Counted from the first letter of the stretch, positions 1 to 7,415 are shown. The stretch is DNA of 19,956 bases from an uncultured bacterium (GCA_949299435.1 CASGAK010000147.1:1-19956); one strand, 5' to 3'. Numbers and translations are program-made. Notes: generated from the letters alone by a model not told the origin.

Positions 1-55
1 CACGGACACGCAGCCTGCTCCAACCGAAACATCCTGTCAAATCCAAAACGTCCCC
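1..55 (-). ncRNA. ssrA: tmRNA (transfer-messenger RNA), 5' end, cut by window edge
   Basis: On the minus strand the RNA would begin at position 55 with GGGGACGTTTTGGATTTGACAGG, read here in two parts: GGGGACGTTTTGG followed by ATTTGACAGG. This closely matches the near-invariant 5' end of bacterial tmRNA (Bacillus-type GGGGACGTTACGG then ATTCGACAGG). The following bases (GTTGGAGC, then GGCTGCG) also fit the start of the tRNA-like and PK1-proximal region. tmRNA with SmpB rescues stalled ribosomes and tags nascent proteins. Only the first ~55 nt are in the window; the tag reading frame and the 3' acceptor end lie off the left edge. There is no plausible reading frame here that explains the motif better. 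Identification rests on recall of the consensus. Confidence 0.87.
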
Positions 56-86
56 ATAAATTCAATTTTTAATGTTCTGTTCTTTT

Positions 87-114
87 ATTATAACCGCTCT
101 TTTATATTTTTCAA
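87..114 (-). promoter_or_regulatory. Sigma-70-type promoter of the tmRNA gene
   Basis: On the minus strand, TTGAAA (114-109) is followed by a 16-nt spacer and TATAAT (92-87). The predicted start is near position 80, about 25 nt before the mature tmRNA 5' end at 55. This fits a primary transcript trimmed by RNase P. Confidence 0.7.
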
Positions 115-201
115 GTGATTGTTTTTAACCACTTCATATTTGTTATATCTCTTTTGATTATGCCTAAATCCCTACCAACAAAAACTATATTAAAAATATA
201 A

Positions 202-1302
202 TTAATCTGAAAAATTTTCCTTAACAAAATTTATTTCATCAGAAAAAGTCATTTTAGGATTTTCAAGTTTTTTTGCCAATATGAAATCAAAAATTTCTTT
301 ATACTTGGGAGAAGGCTCAAATCCAATATTTTCCAAATCTTTACCTGTTATTTGAATTTTAATTCCCCGTAAATTATCAAAATAATACCGTGCAATTTTT
401 TCATCTTTTAAAACCGCAAACAAAATTATACTCTCAATTTCTTTATTTTCAAAAGCTCTGTATATTTCAAAATCATTTTCAAAATTCAGCGGCTCCAATT
501 CATTGAAATCATCAAGAATCTTCTGCTCTTTTCTCGTCAATTCAAGCCTTGACAAATCAAGCAAAACACCAGCATAAATAAGCCATATATTGTCACTGTT
601 TAATGAATATTTATTTACTAAATTTTCAATTCCAGCAGAAGGCCATTTTACCTCTTTTGGTGTTACAAGTTTATAAATTTTTTCATTTATAAACTTTTCA
701 AAAAGCTCATCACTATTCAATCCGAGTGTTTCAATAAGCTCTTTTTTAATGCGTTTAAAGCACATATCATAATCAATATTTTCCAAATACTCATCGCGAA
801 GTTTTTTTGTATAATCTTCCAATTCAAACCCCAAACGGTGAGAAAATTTTAAAGCACGGATTATCCTTGTCGGATCATCAACAAAACTTTTATCATGCAA
901 TACTCTGAGCTTTTTATTTTTCAAGTCTTCTAGCCCGCCTGTAAAATCAAAAATTTCACCTGTAGAAATTGATTTATAAAGCGAATTTACGGTAAAATCA
1001 CGTCTTAGAACATCCTCTTTTAAAGTACAACCAATTTTTTCAACCTGCGGAAGATGACCTTTATTATCGTATCTTTCGGTTCTAGTAGAAGCGATATCGA
1101 CTTCCCGTCCTTGAACTTTAACTCTTATTGTCCCAAAATCAGGATTAACTCGAATAACTTCCCCAATAGAAGCACAATCCTCAATAGCATTTCCCTCATA
1201 TACTATATCAACATCCAAAGACTCTCGTCCGAGCAATTCATCTCGCACAACGCCTCCTACATAGTACAATTTCGGATTATCCTTTAAATTAATGATGTCC
1301 AT
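202..1302 (-). CDS. cca: CCA tRNA nucleotidyltransferase / poly(A) polymerase family protein
   Basis: A 366-aa class II nucleotidyltransferase that adds or repairs the 3' CCA end of tRNA; related enzymes add poly(A) or only A/CC. Visible motifs are the GG-x3-D loop (GGVVRD, residues 16-21), the metal-binding DVD pair (Asp30, Asp32), the RRDFTVNSL motif around residue 100, and DPTRIIRALKF in the RNA/nucleotide-binding neck around residue 142. No HD phosphohydrolase domain is evident in the helical C-terminal half. The ATG at 1302 has no Shine-Dalgarno sequence; a TAAAAT -10 box lies 7 nt upstream, so the mRNA may be leaderless. It is divergent from the helicase gene. CCA-adding versus A-adding or poly(A) specificity cannot be decided from the sequence; the general family is clear. 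Confidence 0.9.
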   Translation of the reverse strand: MDIINLKDNPKLYYVGGVVRDELLGRESLDVDIVYEGNAIEDCASIGEVIRVNPDFGTIRVKVQGREVDIASTRTERYDNKGHLPQVEKIGCTLKEDVLRRDFTVNSLYKSISTGEIFDFTGGLEDLKNKKLRVLHDKSFVDDPTRIIRALKFSHRLGFELEDYTKKLRDEYLENIDYDMCFKRIKKELIETLGLNSDELFEKFINEKIYKLVTPKEVKWPSAGIENLVNKYSLNSDNIWLIYAGVLLDLSRLELTRKEQKILDDFNELEPLNFENDFEIYRAFENKEIESIILFAVLKDEKIARYYFDNLRGIKIQITGKDLENIGFEPSPKYKEIFDFILAKKLENPKMTFSDEINFVKENFSD

Positions 1303-1338
1303 AACGCTGATTTTATCGTAAAATAGATACTAAGACAA
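1303..1338 (-). promoter_or_regulatory. Predicted leaderless promoter of cca
   Basis: On the minus strand, TTGTCT (1338-1333), a 17-nt spacer and TAAAAT (1315-1310) are followed after 7 nt by the ATG at 1302. Transcription would start at or within a base of the start codon. The -10 box forms a mirror-image pair with the helicase -10 box (1319-1324, plus strand). Confidence 0.55.
1319..1324 (+). promoter_or_regulatory. Possible -10 box for the helicase gene
   Basis: TAAAAT lies 25 nt upstream of the helicase ATG, giving a leader of about 19 nt that contains the SD AGAGGT (1338-1343). No good -35 is visible. With the cca -10 box it makes the inverted repeat ATTTTA-TCG-TAAAAT (1310-1324). Confidence 0.4.
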
Positions 1339-1349
1339 GAGGTATAGAC

Positions 1350-4300
1350 ATGTTACAGGAAGCATCAAAAGCATTAAATTCAGCGTTTAATAACAGTTTT
1401 ATAAAGAAATTAAGCCAATATCTTCACGATTGTGTAAGAGAAGAGGTAAAAAGCTCAACATTCAGAAACCTGAAAGGTGATAAAGATAACAAATGGATTT
1501 TCTTAAAAGGTGAAGAAGAACTTTTCACCCAAAACAAGGAATATATATCTCTTGACGGCAAAGACAGCAAACTGACCGAATTAATGTTACAAAGCGAATT
1601 AGGTTCAAAAGATAAATACCTAATTTACGGCTATCTGTTTTTGGTTGGAAAAAGTAACAAATCAAAACGCCAAAATGAATTTTTGACTCCGCTTTTGTAT
1701 ATGCCATGCAAATTGGAAAGAAACGGTGTGAATATAAATTGTCTGCCTCTTGATGAAGTTTTATCACTGAATACAGGTGCACTAGCTGCGTTGATGAAAA
1801 AATCAGACGATGAAGATGAAACTGATATCATGCTTGAAGGACTTCTTGATGTCGTACCTGATTTGCCAATTACTGAAGAAAAATTAAATATCTTTTTAAC
1901 GACTTTAAAATCTCTTGTACCTGAAGTTGAAATATCTTATAACAAATCTGATTATGAAACAGAAGATAATATCTCAAAATCCGCAGAAAAAGATTTTTAT
2001 AAAGAAAAAATTGACGGAGATAACATTGAAGACGTAATTGAAGAGGAAGAAAACGCTCAAAAACAACGTGTAAAATTAGAAAAAATTTCAGTTACGTATC
2101 AAAGTGCAATTATCCTAACAAAACGTCCGTCAATGACAGCGGGTGTCTTACATGAATTGACAAGAATAGCTGAACAGCCAAGCGGAGTATACAGAGAAAC
2201 CGCTCTTAGCATAATTAATGAAGAATTTGCACAAAGCAAAGAAAAATCTGTACCAATAAAGGATATCAATTCTATAAAAGATTTTTATCCGATTACACCG
2301 CTATCACTTTCAGATACACAACAGCAGGTAATTAAAAATATCGATAATACCAAATTCATCGCAGTACAAGGTCCTCCCGGAACAGGAAAATCTCAAACTA
2401 TAGTGAACCTTGTCGCACACCTTGTTGCAAACGGCAAAACCGTACTTGTTGCATCAAGAATGGATAAAGCAGTTGATGTCGTCGCTGAAAGATTAAATCA
2501 ATTAGGTGCAAGCCACATGGCACTTCGTGCAGGCAGATTGAACTACCAAAGATCATTGAGCAATGAATTAAATGCTCTAATTGCTGAACATTCTTCGCTT
2601 GACAATGATTTTGAAGATGCCCTTTTTGCAGATGTTAATGACATGAAAAACCACTTGGACATTCTGCGCGATACGGAAAATAAGTGCGAAAACATTATAA
2701 AACTTGAAAAAATATGGAGAGAAAAATCAATAGAAGTTGAAGAAGAAAGTACACTTCACCCTGCACCTGTATTTATAAAAAGAAATTTAAAGAAAACCGA
2801 AGTTGAGAATATAAGAAACACAATAAAAACTCTTCGTGAAAATATTCAAAAAACAGGCATTTTCAGCAAGTTCACTAACTTCACAACACTTTCACAGTTG
2901 AAGAAAATTCTTGAAATGAAAGATTTTGATGCAAACACCCAAAACCTTTCAAAACTGGCTGAAGAATTGCAACTTGCTGCAAAAATTGCTGATATGAACA
3001 GTATCGAAGAACAAATTCAAACTCTTGGCAATCTTCACATAATGTCAGAACAAATCAGACAAATGAAGAAAAAACAACCAAAACTTGCGGTAAACATCTT
3101 AAAAAATAAACGTCGAGAAGCACTCAAATCACTTCTTCGTGATGAGAATAAATGCAGAAGATTAAAAATTCACGCAAAATCTCTCATCTCAAACCGCAAA
3201 CGCCAACAGACAAATATTTTGGAAGAAGAAGACTTCAAACCGCTATTAGAAGCCTTCCCATGCTGGTGTGTCACAACTTATGCAGTATCAGATTCACTTC
3301 CGCTAAAGCCGGGAATGTTTGATGTTGCAATTATTGATGAGGCTTCTCAATGCGATATCGCAAGCTGTTTCCCGATACTATTCAGAGCAAAACGTGCCGT
3401 AATTGTAGGTGATGACAAACAGCTACCGCACCTTTCATTCCTAGAAAAAGCTAAAGAACAGTCTTTCTTGAGCCAATATGGAATCCCTGATAAATACCAG
3501 CTTATTTGGCGTTTCAGAACAAATTCTATGTTTGATTTAGCAGACTATTACTCAATTAACTCTGTTATGCTTGATGAACATTTTAGAAGCCTTCCACCTG
3601 TTATTAATTTCTCAAACCACGAATTTTATAACGACAGAATTCGTGTTATGAGAAAAGATAAATCAGATGATTTAGTTTTAGAATTGGAAGAGGTAAAAGA
3701 CGGTAAAGTTGATTCTGATGCAACAAGGAACCTTCCTGAAATCGAAGCGGTCGTAAAACGGGTACATGAAATTGTAATCGAAGATGAACGTAAAAACCCT
3801 GAAAATCCAGTTTCTATCGGTATAATTTCTCCATTCAGGGCACAAGTTGAACAATTAAAAATATCTTTATCAAAAGTTCTATCAGATCACATGATTAAAA
3901 AACACCAAATCGAAATCGGTACAGCTCATACCTTCCAAGGAGATGAAAGAGATATTATGCTTATTAGCTGGGCGATTGCAAACAACAGCTTCCCGCAAAG
4001 CTTGATATTCTTACAAAAGCCAAACCTATTTAACGTAGCGGTTACTCGTGCAAGAAACAAAGTTATAAACTTTATTTCCAAAGATCCGACAGAATTACCT
4101 GAAGGGCATTTTAGAAACTACATAAACTTCCTAAAACACTATCAAAATGTCCGTCAAGCTATGCTTTCAGGTGATATCGAAGAAAATATTTACAAAAACG
4201 AGCTTGAACGCGAAATTGCCGCACAAATTCGTGAACGAGGTCATAAAGTCCAAGCAGGAGCAGATATTGCAGGCTTGAGTGCGGATTTACTCGTAGATAA

Positions 4301-4484
4301 TAAAATCATTATAGAAATTGACGGACTGGAGGATAAAATCACATCTTCAATGCCTGCTATGAAAAAACAAGCAATTCTTGAACGCTGTGGATTTAAGGTT
4401 AACCGTATAACTTACCGCGAATGGCAGTACTCACAAAATGCTTGTATCGACAGAGTCTTAAGAGATCTAACTCCTGAAAAATAA
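1350..4484 (+). CDS. UPF1-like superfamily 1 DNA/RNA helicase with C-terminal restriction-endonuclease-like domain
   Basis: A 1044-aa SF1 helicase. Walker A GPPGTGKS is at residues 341-348, preceded by a Q-motif-like SDTQQQVI. Walker B DEAS is at 663-666, motif III VGDDKQLPH follows, motif IV has DEHFRSLPP, motif V TFQGDE is at 861-866, and motif VI NVAVTRARN is at 895-903. Residues ~430-620 between motifs I and II form a charged, helical (probably coiled-coil) insertion. The N-terminal ~300 residues are unrecognised. The last ~80 residues resemble Vsr/DUF559/RAP-type nuclease folds: D979, then E989-I-D991-G, then a lysine-containing helix and a final Y-x-E-W. Start is supported by AGAGGT 6 nt upstream. 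Related large helicase-nuclease proteins occur in genome-maintenance and antiviral contexts. No partner gene is adjacent, so a defence role is only a possibility. Confidence 0.85.
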   Translation: MLQEASKALNSAFNNSFIKKLSQYLHDCVREEVKSSTFRNLKGDKDNKWIFLKGEEELFTQNKEYISLDGKDSKLTELMLQSELGSKDKYLIYGYLFLVGKSNKSKRQNEFLTPLLYMPCKLERNGVNINCLPLDEVLSLNTGALAALMKKSDDEDETDIMLEGLLDVVPDLPITEEKLNIFLTTLKSLVPEVEISYNKSDYETEDNISKSAEKDFYKEKIDGDNIEDVIEEEENAQKQRVKLEKISVTYQSAIILTKRPSMTAGVLHELTRIAEQPSGVYRETALSIINEEFAQSKEKSVPIKDINSIKDFYPITPLSLSDTQQQVIKNIDNTKFIAVQGPPGTGKSQTIVNLVAHLVANGKTVLVASRMDKAVDVVAERLNQLGASHMALRAGRLNYQRSLSNELNALIAEHSSLDNDFEDALFADVNDMKNHLDILRDTENKCENIIKLEKIWREKSIEVEEESTLHPAPVFIKRNLKKTEVENIRNTIKTLRENIQKTGIFSKFTNFTTLSQLKKILEMKDFDANTQNLSKLAEELQLAAKIADMNSIEEQIQTLGNLHIMSEQIRQMKKKQPKLAVNILKNKRREALKSLLRDENKCRRLKIHAKSLISNRKRQQTNILEEEDFKPLLEAFPCWCVTTYAVSDSLPLKPGMFDVAIIDEASQCDIASCFPILFRAKRAVIVGDDKQLPHLSFLEKAKEQSFLSQYGIPDKYQLIWRFRTNSMFDLADYYSINSVMLDEHFRSLPPVINFSNHEFYNDRIRVMRKDKSDDLVLELEEVKDGKVDSDATRNLPEIEAVVKRVHEIVIEDERKNPENPVSIGIISPFRAQVEQLKISLSKVLSDHMIKKHQIEIGTAHTFQGDERDIMLISWAIANNSFPQSLIFLQKPNLFNVAVTRARNKVINFISKDPTELPEGHFRNYINFLKHYQNVRQAMLSGDIEENIYKNELEREIAAQIRERGHKVQAGADIAGLSADLLVDNKIIIEIDGLEDKITSSMPAMKKQAILERCGFKVNRITYREWQYSQNACIDRVLRDLTPEK

Positions 4485-4577
4485 TTAATGATTTAATAGG
4501 ATTAGACTAAAATCCCACCAACAACACATTAAAAACTGTACTGTATTATAGGTGGAAAGAAGATGATTAAAATTAAA

Positions 4578-4604
4578 AAAAGCCTTACGTAATATAAGGC
4601 TTTT
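4578..4604. terminator. Bidirectional intrinsic terminator between helicase and prepilin genes
   Basis: AAAAGCCTTA and TAAGGCTTTT form a 10-bp stem with a 7-nt loop (cgtaata). Read on the minus strand it is followed by T7, making a good terminator for the prepilin gene. Read on the plus strand the T-run is TTTT, enough for a modest terminator of the helicase transcript. Confidence 0.8.
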
Positions 4605-4616
4605 AATTGTATAAAA

Positions 4617-5288
4617 TCACCAAGGATAATCCTCTTTTATTTCCCAATTATCATAAAATATTAAAGCCCCACAATTAAGTCGTTTGTTTTTTGGGATATT
4701 TTTATTGCAAGCATACACAGAATTATTTTTTATTAGTTCTCTTGTGCTTCCACCCCAATTAAAAAAATTTAATTTTTTATCTGTTTTTTTGAACAAAAAA
4801 ACAAAATCTTCCCGTGAATAATCTCTCGTATTACCAGTTAAAGTTTCTATCTTTGGTTTTAAAGATGCAATTATATATAATGCATGCACACTTATCGGAT
4901 TACAACTATCAGGATTTGAGCATCCATCAAGTATAAACATAAGAGTAATCCCGTTTTTCAAAGTTACAATTTGGTAATTACCATAATGACGTGTAGACTC
5001 CAAAGTATTTATATAAGGCAAAATATATGTTTCAACAACACGTCTGTTATTATCATATGAAAAAGAACTGCCCCAATCCCATTCTGTGGGATCTCCGTAC
5101 TCTTGCTGTGCTAAAAGAAATGTATTCAATAAAATTGAATAAGTATATTTTACTTTATTCGCAAACACTTGCTTTTGCCATTTACCAATTAATGACGGTA
5201 ATGTCATAGCTGTAACAATTCCTATTATACCAAGTGTAATCAATACTTCTGCTAATGTAAATCCCTTGTATTTTTTTAAAACTTCCAT
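4617..5288 (-). CDS. Type IV pilin-like protein (prepilin N-terminal methylation motif)
   Basis: A 223-aa type II secretion/type IV pilin-like protein. The leader MEVLKKYKG is followed by the prepilin peptidase site G9|F10-T-L-A-E14, with Glu at +5, and a ~20-residue hydrophobic helix (LITLGIIGIVTAMTLPSLI). The C-terminal globular region has a CSNPDSC segment and ends with CGALI-x4-W-x-I-x2-DYP. The ATG at 5288 is preferred over an in-frame ATG at 5300, because GGAGGG (5299-5294 on the minus strand) sits 4-5 nt before 5288 as a Shine-Dalgarno and overlaps the upstream ATG. It is divergent from an XRE regulator over a palindromic operator-like sequence, suggesting dedicated regulation. The gene stands alone without other pilus assembly genes. 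It may be a minor pilin, a pseudopilin or an exported adhesin. Confidence 0.85.
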   Translation of the reverse strand: MEVLKKYKGFTLAEVLITLGIIGIVTAMTLPSLIGKWQKQVFANKVKYTYSILLNTFLLAQQEYGDPTEWDWGSSFSYDNNRRVVETYILPYINTLESTRHYGNYQIVTLKNGITLMFILDGCSNPDSCNPISVHALYIIASLKPKIETLTGNTRDYSREDFVFLFKKTDKKLNFFNWGGSTRELIKNNSVYACNKNIPKNKRLNCGALIFYDNWEIKEDYPW

Positions 5289-5309
5289 ATTACCCTCCAT
5301 TTTTGTCGC

Positions 5310-5330
5310 TGTTAGCGACAGTCGCTAACA
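5310..5330. promoter_or_regulatory. 21-bp perfect palindrome, probable operator for the XRE regulator
   Basis: Ten-base arms TGTTAGCGAC and GTCGCTAACA flank a single central A at 5320, a perfect inverted repeat. A third half-site GTCGCT lies at 5305-5310, so TGTCGCT-GTT-AGCGACA (5304-5320) is a second, overlapping inverted repeat. The element covers the predicted start region of the prepilin promoter and the -35 region of the XRE promoter. That is the expected position for a dimeric HTH repressor or autoregulator. Confidence 0.75.
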
Positions 5331-5332
5331 GT

Positions 5333-5361
5333 AACATATCATAAAATAGAAATATGTGCAA
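5333..5361 (-). promoter_or_regulatory. Promoter of the prepilin-like gene
   Basis: On the minus strand, TTGCAC (5361-5356), a 17-nt spacer ending in TGA, and TATGTT (5338-5333) form an extended -10 promoter. Predicted start is near 5326, inside the palindrome. The -35 box overlaps the XRE start codon. Confidence 0.6.
5342..5353 (+). promoter_or_regulatory. Predicted leaderless promoter of the XRE regulator
   Basis: TAAAAT (5342-5347) followed by six bases (AGAAAT) and then the ATG at 5354. No Shine-Dalgarno sequence is present. The -35 zone (about 5319-5324) lies within the palindrome. Confidence 0.5.
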
Positions 5362-5611
5362 AGATTTCAAAAAAAATTTAGGTGAAAACATCAGAAATAT
5401 ACGTAAAAGTAAAAAAATGACTCAAGAAAACTTATCTCTTGAATCCGGAATTTCCCGTTCACATATTGCGATGATTGAAGCCGGAAAACGTGATGTAACA
5501 GTAAGTGCTGTGTTTAAAATTTCGAGAGCATTAAAAGTCACAGTATTTGAATTATTTTCCTTTGACAATTTAAATGAATACACTTTTGATATAGAAAAAC
5601 TTTACGAATAA
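5354..5611 (+). CDS. XRE/Cro-family transcriptional regulator (controller-protein-like)
   Basis: An 85-aa single-domain helix-turn-helix protein. HTH_XRE spans about residues 8-65: LGENIRNIRKSKKMTQENLS starts it, followed by the recognition region GISRSHIAMIEAGKR and the closing helix SRALKVTVFELF. The pattern is like restriction-modification controller proteins and SinR-type regulators, which bind palindromes as dimers and often autoregulate. Here a 21-bp palindrome lies immediately upstream, between this gene and the divergent prepilin gene. No methylase or restriction gene is nearby, so a pilin-specific repressor or autoregulator is the more natural reading. The start has no SD and appears to be leaderless. 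Confidence 0.85.
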   Translation: MCKDFKKNLGENIRNIRKSKKMTQENLSLESGISRSHIAMIEAGKRDVTVSAVFKISRALKVTVFELFSFDNLNEYTFDIEKLYE

Positions 5612-5630
5612 TAATCCGAACAAATAAATG

Positions 5631-5655
5631 ACCGCTCCAAAATAATTGAAGCGGT
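5631..5655. terminator. Hairpin between convergent XRE and fabF genes
   Basis: ACCGCTCCAA and TTGAAGCGGT pair with one C·A mismatch around a 5-nt loop. It lies between the stops of the convergent XRE gene (5611) and fabF (5679). The downstream T-run is weak in both directions, so terminator strength is uncertain. Confidence 0.55.
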
Positions 5656-5678
5656 TATATTATTTGTGAATTTTGTAA

Positions 5679-6932
5679 TTAGTTAATTGCTTTGATAACA
5701 ACAGAAGCATTTTGTCCACCAAATCCAAATGAATTTGATAATGCTACGTTAATATCAGCTTTTCTAGCTTTATGAGGTACATAATCCAAGTTACCAACTT
5801 TTTCATCTTGATTATCAAGGTTAATTGTTGGAGGAACAATACCTTCATTAATAGCTTTTACACAAGCTATACATTCAACTGCACCTGTTGCACCCAGCAA
5901 GTGACCATGCATAGATTTTGTAGATGATACCATAAGGCTAGGATTTTTATCTTTATCACCAAAAAGTCCTTCAATAGCTTTACTTTCAGCGATATCGCCC
6001 AAGCCTGTGCTTGTACCGTGAGCATTAATATATTGTACATCAGACGGTTTCAAACCTGCATCATCTAATGCAAATTGCATTGAGTGAGTAGCACCTTGAC
6101 CTTCAGGATCTGGAGCAACTACATCATAAGCATCAGCTGTTTGACCGTATCCTGCAACTTCTGCATAAATTTTTGCACCACGTTTTTTAGCATGTTCGTA
6201 TTCTTCTAATACCAACACGCCAGCACCTTCACTCATTACAAAACCATCTCTGTCAATATCCCAAGGACGTGAAGCTTTTTGAGGCTCATCATTACGTTTT
6301 GAAAGTGTTCTTGCTGATGAGAATGCACCTACACCAACATCACAAATAGTTGCCTCAGCTCCGCCTGCTAACATTATATCAGCATCGCCATATTGAATCG
6401 CTCTAAATGCATCACCAATTGAGTGAGTACCTGTTGCACAAGCTGAAACTACAACTTTGTTAATACCTTTAAATCCATATTTCATGGAAATACGACCAGA
6501 TGCCATATTCACGATCATCATTGGAATTGTGAATGGTGAACATTTATTTGGTCCTTTTTCCAAAATTCTTACATGGTTATCTTCAAAAGTTCTGAAACCG
6601 CCTGCTGCAGAACTTACAATAACACCAATTCTATAAGGATCAACGTCTGTTACTTGATCCAATTTTGCATCTTTATATGCTTCATCAGCAGCTATCATTG
6701 CAAATTGGATATATCTATCCATTTTTTTAGCTTCTTTCGGATCAATGTATTCATCAGGGTTGAAATTTTTAACTTCTCCGGAAATTTTTACAACGTGCTT
6801 TGATACATCGATTAATTCTGATGTTGATATTCCGCTTTTACCTTCAACAAGACTGTTCCAAAACTTATCAGTTCCGACTCCAAATGGTGTCACTGCACCC
6901 AATCCTGTTATTACAACTCTTCTTTTAGCCAT
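5679..6932 (-). CDS. fabF: 3-oxoacyl-[acyl-carrier-protein] synthase II (KAS II)
   Basis: A 417-aa condensing enzyme that elongates acyl-ACP with malonyl-ACP in fatty-acid synthesis, acting in the cytosol. The catalytic set is complete: Cys165 in VVSACATGTH, His305 in NAHGTSTGLGD, Lys339 and His342 in STKSMHGHLLGATGAVE. Length and the N-terminal RRVVITGLGAVTPFG are typical of FabF. The start at 6932 has AAGG about 7 nt upstream. It is the last gene of the fab cluster, 191 bases after acpP, with its own TATAAT in the gap. It may therefore be transcribed both from the operon and independently. Confidence 0.97.
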   Translation of the reverse strand: MAKRRVVITGLGAVTPFGVGTDKFWNSLVEGKSGISTSELIDVSKHVVKISGEVKNFNPDEYIDPKEAKKMDRYIQFAMIAADEAYKDAKLDQVTDVDPYRIGVIVSSAAGGFRTFEDNHVRILEKGPNKCSPFTIPMMIVNMASGRISMKYGFKGINKVVVSACATGTHSIGDAFRAIQYGDADIMLAGGAEATICDVGVGAFSSARTLSKRNDEPQKASRPWDIDRDGFVMSEGAGVLVLEEYEHAKKRGAKIYAEVAGYGQTADAYDVVAPDPEGQGATHSMQFALDDAGLKPSDVQYINAHGTSTGLGDIAESKAIEGLFGDKDKNPSLMVSSTKSMHGHLLGATGAVECIACVKAINEGIVPPTINLDNQDEKVGNLDYVPHKARKADINVALSNSFGFGGQNASVVIKAIN

Positions 6933-6965
6933 CTCTTTACCTTTTTAAAATTACTCTCACTGATT

Positions 6966-6971
6966 ATTATA
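6966..6971 (-). promoter_or_regulatory. -10 box of an internal promoter for fabF
   Basis: TATAAT on the minus strand (6971-6966), giving a start near 6959 and a leader of ~27 nt with the fabF SD. No convincing -35 at 16-18 nt was found. Confidence 0.45.
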
Positions 6972-6987
6972 GTTGTCTAAATAATCT

Positions 6988-7030
6988 CAAAAGGCCTATT
7001 CAACACTTAATCCGAATATCGCCTTTAAAA
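6988..7030 (-). other. Imperfect long hairpin in the acpP-fabF spacer
   Basis: On the minus strand AAAGGC...TATTC pairs with GAATA...GCCTTT around a ~12-nt loop. It lies just upstream of the fabF -10 box and could be a transcript-end or processing structure. No extended T-run follows. Confidence 0.35.
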
Positions 7031-7044
7031 CCTTTTTTAAAATA

Positions 7045-7082
7045 TACGAGGGGAAAACTCTTATTCAATTTTCACCCTCGTA
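7045..7082 (-). terminator. Hairpin downstream of acpP, possible (partial) terminator
   Basis: TACGAGGG (7082-7075) pairs with CCCTCGTA at 7052-7045, extended by GAAAA/TTTTC pairing, with a loop of about 11 nt. A T-rich stretch (TATTTTAAAA) follows on the minus strand. It probably attenuates or terminates acpP transcripts before fabF, or stabilises the acpP mRNA 3' end. A second small hairpin (TTCTCA/TGAGAA, 7094-7107) sits between it and the acpP stop. Confidence 0.5.
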
Positions 7083-7123
7083 AATTCTGCAACATTCTCA
7101 TTTGAGAACATCAATTATATCAA

Positions 7124-7354
7124 TTACTTGTGAGAATCGATATAGTTTACAGCGTCTTGAACTGTTTGAATTTTTTCAGCTTCTTCATCAGGGATTTCGC
7201 AACCGAATTCTTCTTCAAAAGCCATAACTAATTCTACTGTATCTAATGAATCAGCACCCAAATCAGCTGTGAAACTAGCTTCTGGAGTAACTAATGATTC
7301 ATCTACGCTTAATTGATCTACAACAACTTTTTTAACTTTTTCTAATGTACTCAT
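7124..7354 (-). CDS. acpP: Acyl carrier protein
   Basis: A 76-aa ACP, the phosphopantetheine-bearing carrier of growing acyl chains for FabD, FabH, FabF, FabG and PlsX. The attachment site is Ser36 in DLGADSLDTVEL, and the protein is acidic as usual. GAGG lies ~8 nt before the ATG. It has its own strong promoter (TTGCAA-17-TATAAT) about 55 nt upstream and stem-loops downstream. This fits the common observation that acpP is expressed well above the other fab genes, often as a short separate transcript. Confidence 0.98.
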   Translation of the reverse strand: MSTLEKVKKVVVDQLSVDESLVTPEASFTADLGADSLDTVELVMAFEEEFGCEIPDEEAEKIQTVQDAVNYIDSHK

Positions 7355-7415
7355 CTTTTTTTCCTCATTAATTATTGTATTACTACACTTTTTAATTCGC
7401 TCTCGCGTCTATAAT

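Noticed and set aside
1054..1287. Plus-strand 77-codon open frame
   Set aside because: Lies antisense within cca, whose motifs are convincing; no SD and no domain.
5289..5300. Upstream ATG (5300) as start of the pilin-like protein
   Set aside because: The GGAGGG needed for initiation at 5288 overlaps it, and the shorter leader fits prepilins better.
5354..5611. XRE protein as restriction-modification controller
   Set aside because: No methyltransferase or endonuclease is nearby; the divergent partner is a pilin-like gene.
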